In this document: one piece after another, positions 21,265-25,757 of the stretch
Position numbering within the stretch: the stretch's first letter is position 1
Layout: each line of letters opens with the position of its first letter
IMG/VR virus record: IMGVR_UViG_3300026183_000792
Location: 1 to 25,757 of that record
Strand: one strand, 5' to 3'
Length of the DNA stretch: 25,757 nucleotides
From: a virus
The notes under the pieces: model-generated
The model's database searches: none
What the model saw: the letters and a program-made list of their open reading frames with translations, nothing else
What the model was told of the DNA's origin: nothing
Translations under genes and position numbers: made by a program

Positions 21265-21636
21265 ATGGATTACACAGAACTAAAAACAAAGTTTCCTTTT
21301 TTATCGTGTGTTAAACACGTAAATGACGAGTTTGTCGGCATACTGCTCAATCAAGATCAGTTTGTCACATCAATCTATGTGTATGATGATATTTCTTCAA
21401 TAAAATTAAAACAAAAATTCTTGTCACTTGGCGAAGAATGGTGGTGGGAATCTAACCGAACTATACCAATTAACATATTTTTTAACAGAGATTTTGAAAT
21501 ATTTAAAAAATACATCAAAAGTTTTACTACAAAAGATGTGGAAATTGTGTTTGGTCCTGCTACAAGCCTAAACAATGTGCAGAAGAAACGTATAATTAGA
21601 AGAAATATTTCGCTAGTTAAAAAAACAAATAGTTAA
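21265..21636 (+). CDS. Conserved phage protein, the only plus-strand gene
   Basis: A 123-residue protein and the single plus-strand gene in this window. It is real by composition and conservation: a Trp-rich core GEEWWWESNRTIPINIFF, preceded by FVGILLNQDQFVTSIYVYDD and followed by KSFTTKDVEIVFGP and a basic tail (KKRIIRRNISLVKK). I recall the EEWWWESNR type as conserved in marine T4-like phages and without a known role. The start chosen is the ATG at 21265; a TTG nine bases upstream is possible. There is no clear Shine-Dalgarno site. Its promoter must lie inside the divergent structural gene. The stop is only 2 bp from the stop of the convergent DnaE-like gene. The basic tail suggests nucleic-acid contact (inference). 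Confidence 0.8.
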   Translation: MDYTELKTKFPFLSCVKHVNDEFVGILLNQDQFVTSIYVYDDISSIKLKQKFLSLGEEWWWESNRTIPINIFFNRDFEIFKKYIKSFTTKDVEIVFGPATSLNNVQKKRIIRRNISLVKKTNS

Positions 21637-21638
21637 AA

Positions 21639-22220
21639 TTACTGTTGTAATTGTTCACAAATTAAATTCATTTGTACCACAATAGCATGAGCATACGCAA
21701 TAGCATGTGCCTTTTTAAAATAGTATGCACCGTCTGTAGGCTTTGTCCATACTTCTTGCATGATTTTATTCCAATCACAATCAAGAAGATATCTTTTTGA
21801 CGGTCTTATTATTGCTAGAACTGCCGCTAACTGTTCTATTGTTGTGGGTTTTAATTTTTGTAATATTTGGCTGTGTTCGCCTACATGAAACAAGTTTTCT
21901 GCGAATTCTTTGTGACCAAGTAGATCCCATAATGGCTCCTTATTTAACAAACTGTCTAAATGCTGTTCATCTTTGATATCTTTGTACAATGAAACATTTA
22001 AAATATCAAACTTAACATATCCTCTTTCTTCAGCATTTTCATAATCTATTGTTGCCAAATCTGTAAGTGGATTTGTAGGAATATCAGTGAAATAAACACC
22101 AGTGTTGTGCTTTTTAAACTCATTATTATTACAAATACTTGCCACATTGTATTTGAATAAACTTAAAAGTTTATCTCTGTCGCCTGTATCTATATCAATG
22201 TCAGTCTGTACTTTTATCAT
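21639..22220 (-). CDS. Miniature DnaE-like protein with polymerase III alpha palm motifs
   Basis: A 193-residue protein that compresses the core of bacterial DNA polymerase III alpha. In DnaE order it has TDIDIDTGDRDKLL (6-19; Asp9 and Asp11 at the places of the catalytic Asp401/Asp403), HNTGVYFTDIPTNPLTD (38-54), YVKFDILNV (68-76; Asp72 at the place of the third catalytic Asp555), FAENLFHVGEHSQILQKLKP, TIEQLAAVLAIIRPSKRYL (127-145, like the 'RPGP' region), and FKKAHAIAYAHAIVVQMN (168-185, like FNKSHAaAYA..AYQT). PHP, beta-clamp and OB domains are absent; DnaE is about 1,160 residues. I chose the ATG at 22220, inside the preceding gene. Polymerase activity is unproven; it could be a regulator, a decoy or an end-filling enzyme. 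Confidence 0.85.
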   Translation of the reverse strand: MIKVQTDIDIDTGDRDKLLSLFKYNVASICNNNEFKKHNTGVYFTDIPTNPLTDLATIDYENAEERGYVKFDILNVSLYKDIKDEQHLDSLLNKEPLWDLLGHKEFAENLFHVGEHSQILQKLKPTTIEQLAAVLAIIRPSKRYLLDCDWNKIMQEVWTKPTDGAYYFKKAHAIAYAHAIVVQMNLICEQLQQ

Positions 22221-22473
22221 TGTTTCTTCTATATTCTTCAAATTGATTTTTTAATGCACCCAAATACATTTCAAGTTGTTTAACTCTAGTATCTAAATTA
22301 TTATAATTGTCTATAACACTTTGTATATTTTCTAAATTTTTTGCAAACAGTTCTTTTTCAGTTAATTGTGCCAAAACTTTCAACTGTAACCATTGTTTCT
22401 TTAAAGACTTGTTTTCAGTTTCAGACAATGCTAAACCCATAACTACATCTTCTAAAAAATCATCAGTTTTCAT
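22201..22473 (-). CDS. Small coiled-coil protein
   Basis: A 90-residue helical protein with heptad-like spacing: ETENKSLKKQWLQLKVLAQL (18-37) and VKQLEMYLGALKNQFEEYRR (64-83). It is likely dimeric or oligomeric. No enzymatic motif is seen. Its ATG overlaps the zinc-finger gene stop by 4 bp (ATGA), and its 3' end overlaps the start of the mini-DnaE gene by 20 bp, so the three are probably coupled. An accessory role for the DnaE-like protein is possible (inference). Confidence 0.7.
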   Translation of the reverse strand: MKTDDFLEDVVMGLALSETENKSLKKQWLQLKVLAQLTEKELFAKNLENIQSVIDNYNNLDTRVKQLEMYLGALKNQFEEYRRNNDKSTD

Positions 22474-23147
22474 ATGTTTGCCTTTTTTACAATTTCATGT
22501 ACAAAACTTACGTCATCTTGACTTTTCTTAAATCTACTTGCCCAAGCCGCCGGATCAATATAATCTTCAATCATTAATGTTTCTTGTTGATTTAATGACT
22601 GTAAAAAACTTATTCCAGTTTTACTGTTGTACAACAACCATGGTGATATTTGTCCAGACCTGATCATGTGAATACATCTTGATTTAGAAACTTTTTCAAA
22701 GAAAACATTCCACGGCATACTGTTAGACTCTCCCCAACCTTTCATTGATAGCACAGTTCTTTCAACTGCTCGTTCCACAGATTCTCTCACAGCAAACTCT
22801 TTAATATATTGCTCATACACAACATCACTTGGCCACCTATCTACTTTAACTCTATTTTTAAGTAACCATTCAATGTAATCTTCTACAGATGCCACATACA
22901 CATCAACTAGATAATTAGCAAACTTTACAAATGCTGTGTAATATTTGCTAGCCATAAAATCATCGTATGTTCTTTCAGTTTTCATAGCAGTTGATGTGAT
23001 CCTCCAAAAATGCTGATAACAACGAAATGCCAATTGTACGTTTCTGTCTTTACGATTGTTCCAACGTCTTTTTGGTTCACAAAGATGAGTAATTAGTGTT
23101 TTTTCAGAACTAAATGACTTTTTACAAAACTTACATTCAAATGACAT
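22470..23147 (-). CDS. Zinc-finger-like conserved phage protein
   Basis: A 225-residue protein. The N-terminus carries Cys5-x2-Cys8-x12-His21-x-Cys23 (ECKFCKKSF...THLCE), a C2H2-like finger whose last ligand is Cys. It leads into a basic stretch (EPKRRWNNRKDRN) that could contact nucleic acid. The remainder is helical with many Trp/Tyr/Phe (NVQLAFRCYQHFWRIT, DVYVASVEDYIEWLL, ESVERAVERTVLSMKGWGES). I recall similar proteins in marine T4-like phages near uvsW, with function unknown. It starts 2 bases after the stop of the upstream gene and overlaps the coiled-coil gene by 4 bp. Confidence 0.75.
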   Translation of the reverse strand: MSFECKFCKKSFSSEKTLITHLCEPKRRWNNRKDRNVQLAFRCYQHFWRITSTAMKTERTYDDFMASKYYTAFVKFANYLVDVYVASVEDYIEWLLKNRVKVDRWPSDVVYEQYIKEFAVRESVERAVERTVLSMKGWGESNSMPWNVFFEKVSKSRCIHMIRSGQISPWLLYNSKTGISFLQSLNQQETLMIEDYIDPAAWASRFKKSQDDVSFVHEIVKKANI

Positions 23148-23149
23148 AC

Positions 23150-23617
23150 TTACACCAATTGTTTAATTTCATTGTCTGTTAGCCCAGCATCTTTGGCTAA
23201 TTTTTTAATTTCCTTTTTTGATAATAATTTTTTTAACATTTCTTTTTCATCAGATTTATAATTAGGATACACTGTATCTAAAAATTCCATCATTTTAGTT
23301 TTTTTGCCTTTGCCTTTAGGTGCTTTGATCCATGGGTGAAACATTTTTTTTCCAACACCGCACAGTGCCAACAGTTTCCAAAACAGTTTGCTGTCATTTT
23401 CATGTTTTTGAATCAACGAAAAGTCTTTATTACAAAACTCATTTACATTTTGTATATACTCTTCTTGCAAACTGCTGATGCCTTTAACACTAGATGCAAA
23501 ACGCATAGCCACATATGGTGAAAAAGACTTCTTTTCTTCGTCTGATAACTTGTCATACCATTCCATATTACCTATATCAATATTGTATAACATTGTATTG
23601 AGATTGACTTTTGACAT
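23150..23617 (-). CDS. Conserved hypothetical protein in the uvsW cluster
   Basis: A 155-residue, mostly helical, basic protein. The first 55 residues (MEWYDKLSDEEKKSFSPYVA, MRFASSVKG) and the middle (FWKLLALCGVGKKMFHPWIK) resemble, from memory, a family found next to uvsW in marine T4-like phages. The last 60 residues are Lys-rich with two helices (KEMLKKLLSKKEIKKLAKDA, LTDNEIKQLV). I considered the clamp-loader small subunit gp62 and rejected it: the motifs differ. The ATG overlaps the stop of the upstream gene by one base (TAATG). Confidence 0.65.
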   Translation of the reverse strand: MSKVNLNTMLYNIDIGNMEWYDKLSDEEKKSFSPYVAMRFASSVKGISSLQEEYIQNVNEFCNKDFSLIQKHENDSKLFWKLLALCGVGKKMFHPWIKAPKGKGKKTKMMEFLDTVYPNYKSDEKEMLKKLLSKKEIKKLAKDAGLTDNEIKQLV

Positions 23618-24117
23618 TATAAAAAATCTCCCACTTGTATTTCATCAGGTATTTGATTAATATCTTTTGCAAAATAAACACAAGCAGGTGTTTTTCCTTC
23701 ATCAAGTGGAACTGCTAATATGTGTCCATGTTTAAGTTTTGGTAAGTACCATTTGACATCTTGAAAAACATTAATGATTTTAATTTCTTCTGATTGTATC
23801 ATGTAATCTGTTAACGGATTTGATACCAATGCATGAAAGCCTCTATCATTTAAACTAGTCAACGGAACCATTTCACAAATACCTAATTCTCTTTCTATAA
23901 TCATAATGCTCCAATCAATTGGCATCTGTACTGTTTTCTTTCCAATTTCTAATATCATGCTTGGCGCACTAAATGATTCCAAAAAGATTAATGGAATAAA
24001 AAAGAAATCAATATTGTTTTTGTTTGTGGTATCAAGTACACAATATTGCAAATCATCTACAAGTTCTGGTACTTTGTTCAAGTTATAACTTTTATTTTCT
24101 GTTGTTAAAATTTTCAT
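23617..24117 (-). CDS. Conserved hypothetical protein following uvsW
   Basis: A 166-residue protein rich in strands and hydrophobic turns: FFFIPLIFLESFSAPSMIL (38-56), MPIDWSIMIIERELGICEMV (64-83), LTSLNDRGFHALVSNPLTD and VKWYLPKLKHGHILAVPLDE. It looks globular and cytoplasmic rather than membrane-bound. The pattern is familiar from marine T4-like phages, always unassigned as far as I recall. The ATG overlaps the uvsW stop by 4 bp (ATGA), and its stop overlaps the next ATG by one base, so it is tightly coupled to uvsW. A part in recombination-dependent replication is inferred from position alone. Confidence 0.7.
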   Translation of the reverse strand: MKILTTENKSYNLNKVPELVDDLQYCVLDTTNKNNIDFFFIPLIFLESFSAPSMILEIGKKTVQMPIDWSIMIIERELGICEMVPLTSLNDRGFHALVSNPLTDYMIQSEEIKIINVFQDVKWYLPKLKHGHILAVPLDEGKTPACVYFAKDINQIPDEIQVGDFL

Positions 24118-25565
24118 ATATTCACCTTATTAATAGTATACGGATAATTTGCCTCTTTGTAAAACTTTTTTCTTGCCGTCAAGTGTCTTTTTGAAAATTT
24201 ACAATTTGAAGTTATATCCCATATTTGTACATGATCCTTGTCTTTGGCTTTTCTAATACCTCTTCCAATACTTTGTATTACTCTAACAAAACTTTTTCCG
24301 GGTTCTAGTAAAACCAAATTAAATATTCTTGGTATATTGATACCCACTGCCGCAATTCCGTAAGTTGCAATTAAAACTTTGTGTTGCTCAGTAGCAATTT
24401 CGCTATACTCTTCTTCTCTGTCTTCTGTTTTTGTTTTTCCTTGGACAAAGACCGATCCAGGAATTAATTCTTGTAGTAATTCTCCTGATTTGATTCTGTC
24501 AATCAAAATCAAAGTGTTTCCACCATCACGTATTTCTTCAATCAAGTTACTTAAAAATTTTAATCTTTCTAAATTTGTTGTCAAATATGCAAGTTCTTCC
24601 TGATAAGTTCTAAACGAATTAGCATCTTGTGTTTGTATAACATTCACATGACAGTTTGCAAGTACACCTTTGCTTTGTAATTCACTTGCTGATAATTGGC
24701 TTATAACTGTACCTAGTGAACAAATCAAACTCATTTTTTCATAATCTTCTTTTGGCACCGTGCCTGTTAATCCCCATCTAATTGGAATGTGTGCAAAAGG
24801 TCCAGTTAATAAAGATTTTAATACATCAGCCTTTGCCATGTGTACTTCGTCAACTATAATACAATTAACATCTTTTATGAATTCTTCAATAGGAAATTCT
24901 GCTTCATCTTTTTTTGTATTTTTATTTAAAATATTTAAACTTTGCCATGTGCAAATTGTGTGTTTGTGTCCTAGTTCTTTTCTTTCACCAAAATAAACAC
25001 CAACATCTAATCCTACATTTTTATAATCTTCTTCTGTTTGTGTAACAAGTGATTTGTTTGGTACTACTACAATTGATCTACCATAATTTTCACAAATTTT
25101 TGAAAGTGCCGCAGTGATAATTGTTTTACCAGCACCAGTGGCTATTTCTTGTAAACTTTGTGGATTACTGATAAAATCATTAATAACTTTAACTTGATAA
25201 TCTCTTAATACAATTGGCTGTCCTTCATGTGTATGACCTTTAGGCCAATTGATGTGTGAAAAAAAACTGTCAGTAACTTCTTCAAATGAAAAATCAAAAC
25301 TTTGTCTATGATCTTGTATCTGTATTTCATATCCATTGTTTTCAATAATTGGCAAAATTTGATCTAGCAAATTCAAATATGTTCTTCCGCCAATGTCACA
25401 AAAACGTATGTTACCATCCCATCTGCCTAACTTGTAAGCAGGCAAGTGAAATGCATATGGCACAAAAAATTTAAGTTTGTCAGAAATTTTACGTCTTGTT
25501 GAAACGTCAAGACCTTCAAACTTTACATTAACTTCATCTTTGATTATTAATGTTGCTTTAGCCAT
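24114..25565 (-). CDS. uvsW: UvsW-type DEVH helicase
   Basis: A 483-residue superfamily 2 helicase. In T4, UvsW unwinds R-loops and branched DNA and drives the switch from origin- to recombination-dependent replication. The motifs are in order: a Q-like segment LRDYQVKVINDF (120-131), Walker A ATGAGKT (142-148), VVVPNKSLVTQ (167-177), the DEVH box (239-242), GLTGT (near 265), and motif VI SIGRGIRKAKDK (near 436-447). The N-terminal 110 residues fit the small UvsW DNA-binding domain (WDGNIRFCDIGGRTYL). The length is near T4 UvsW (503). The ATG lies inside the end of the upstream gene, and the stop overlaps the next gene by 4 bp. Confidence 0.95.
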   Translation of the reverse strand: MAKATLIIKDEVNVKFEGLDVSTRRKISDKLKFFVPYAFHLPAYKLGRWDGNIRFCDIGGRTYLNLLDQILPIIENNGYEIQIQDHRQSFDFSFEEVTDSFFSHINWPKGHTHEGQPIVLRDYQVKVINDFISNPQSLQEIATGAGKTIITAALSKICENYGRSIVVVPNKSLVTQTEEDYKNVGLDVGVYFGERKELGHKHTICTWQSLNILNKNTKKDEAEFPIEEFIKDVNCIIVDEVHMAKADVLKSLLTGPFAHIPIRWGLTGTVPKEDYEKMSLICSLGTVISQLSASELQSKGVLANCHVNVIQTQDANSFRTYQEELAYLTTNLERLKFLSNLIEEIRDGGNTLILIDRIKSGELLQELIPGSVFVQGKTKTEDREEEYSEIATEQHKVLIATYGIAAVGINIPRIFNLVLLEPGKSFVRVIQSIGRGIRKAKDKDHVQIWDITSNCKFSKRHLTARKKFYKEANYPYTINKVNI

Positions 25566-25757
25566 GGATTCTCTTCTCTTAACTGCTTTATAGAATTTTG
25601 TAATCTAATTGTATACTCTTTACCTAATTCGCTGTATAAACTTAAAAATTGCACTAAAAATAACGAATCTACAGTGTTGTTAGCAACCATTTGATCTCTA
25701 ACTTTACGAAATCCGTCATATGCATTATGATGATTAATTAAATGATAATAGTAATCA
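25547..25757 (-). CDS. C-terminal fragment of an upstream gene, start outside the window
   Basis: The last 69 codons of a gene that continues past the window edge. The fragment is helical and charged (HNAYDGFRKVRDQMVANNTV, DSLFLVQFLSLYSELGKEY, IKQLREENPWLKQH). The stop TAA lies inside uvsW, giving a 19-bp overlap, so the two are probably co-translated. Nothing identifies a family from this part alone. Confidence 0.6.
   Translation of the reverse strand, partial: DYYYHLINHHNAYDGFRKVRDQMVANNTVDSLFLVQFLSLYSELGKEYTIRLQNSIKQLREENPWLKQH

Noticed and set aside
21637-21652. Possible bidirectional terminator between convergent genes (6-bp stem, 4-base loop)
   Set aside because: The stem is AATTAC/GTAATT, all weak pairs but one, and the following run is only loosely T-rich. 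Too weak to call.
23150-23617. Clamp-loader small subunit gp62
   Set aside because: Size and position near uvsW are suggestive, but the sequence lacks the patterns I associate with gp62 and no gp44 or gp45 gene is adjacent.

Overview
This window is a piece of a strictly lytic, T4-like myovirus genome. It is AT-rich by eye and densely packed: gaps are mostly under 20 bp, and ATGA or TAATG stop/start overlaps are common. T4-type replication genes are present: a DEVH helicase (UvsW), a gp61-type primase and a gp41-type DnaB-family helicase. They sit among virion genes (PAAR spike tip, tail-fibre-like and baseplate-like proteins), class Ia ribonucleotide reductase (NrdA/NrdB) and flavin-dependent thymidylate synthase (ThyX). 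Nearly everything reads on the minus strand. The host is most likely an alphaproteobacterium, probably marine and SAR11-like. The strongest evidence is a circularly permuted (two-piece) tmRNA gene of the alphaproteobacterial type. The SAR11 part is inference from the low GC content and from resemblance to marine T4-like phage genes.

Layout from high to low coordinate, the direction of transcription. (1) 25757-21639 holds a partial gene, UvsW, two conserved hypotheticals, a zinc-finger protein, a coiled-coil protein and a miniature protein carrying the catalytic motifs of DNA polymerase III alpha (DnaE). (2) 21636-21265 is the only plus-strand gene; it diverges from a structural gene (21244-20462) across 20 bp. 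(3) 20459-15526 is a replication and nucleotide block: an unassigned protein with a TTG start, primase, ClpP peptidase, a small protein, ThyX and gp41 helicase. (4) 15487-12708 holds a small protein, a 628-residue protein with ligase/nucleotidyltransferase-like motifs, a hypothetical and a coiled-coil membrane protein. (5) 12706-11059 is a three-gene cassette in which a radical SAM/SPASM-type protein is flanked by two paralogous basic Cys-x15-Cys proteins, each junction overlapping by one base. (6) 11003-7078 holds conserved hypotheticals (one with a Cys/His-rich cluster), a PD-(D/E)XK exonuclease and a tail-fibre-like protein. (7) 6966-3186 is nrdA, nrdB and an Sm-like small protein. (8) 3158-1 is PAAR, a hydrophobic partner, a SET-domain protein, tmRNA, a sulfotransferase-like protein, a membrane protein and a truncated SufE-like protein.

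Two promoter classes are visible. Sigma-70-like elements with 17-18 bp spacers precede tmRNA (TTGACA/TATAAA), nrdA (TTGACA/TAAAAT), the primase (TTGACA/TACTAT) and the gene at 11003 (TTGATC/TATATT). T4 late-type TATAAATA or AATAAATA boxes precede PAAR, the coiled-coil membrane protein (two boxes 21 bp apart), the gene starting at 15487 and the structural gene starting at 21244.

Inferred logic: RNR and ThyX supply dNTPs to the gp41/gp61/UvsW machinery. The tmRNA, whose tag ends in ALAA, together with the phage ClpP could support ribosome rescue and tagged-protein turnover during infection. SufE could help supply sulfur for Fe-S enzymes such as the radical SAM protein. Items most worth follow-up are the phage tmRNA, the mini-DnaE protein, the radical SAM cassette and the ligase-like protein.
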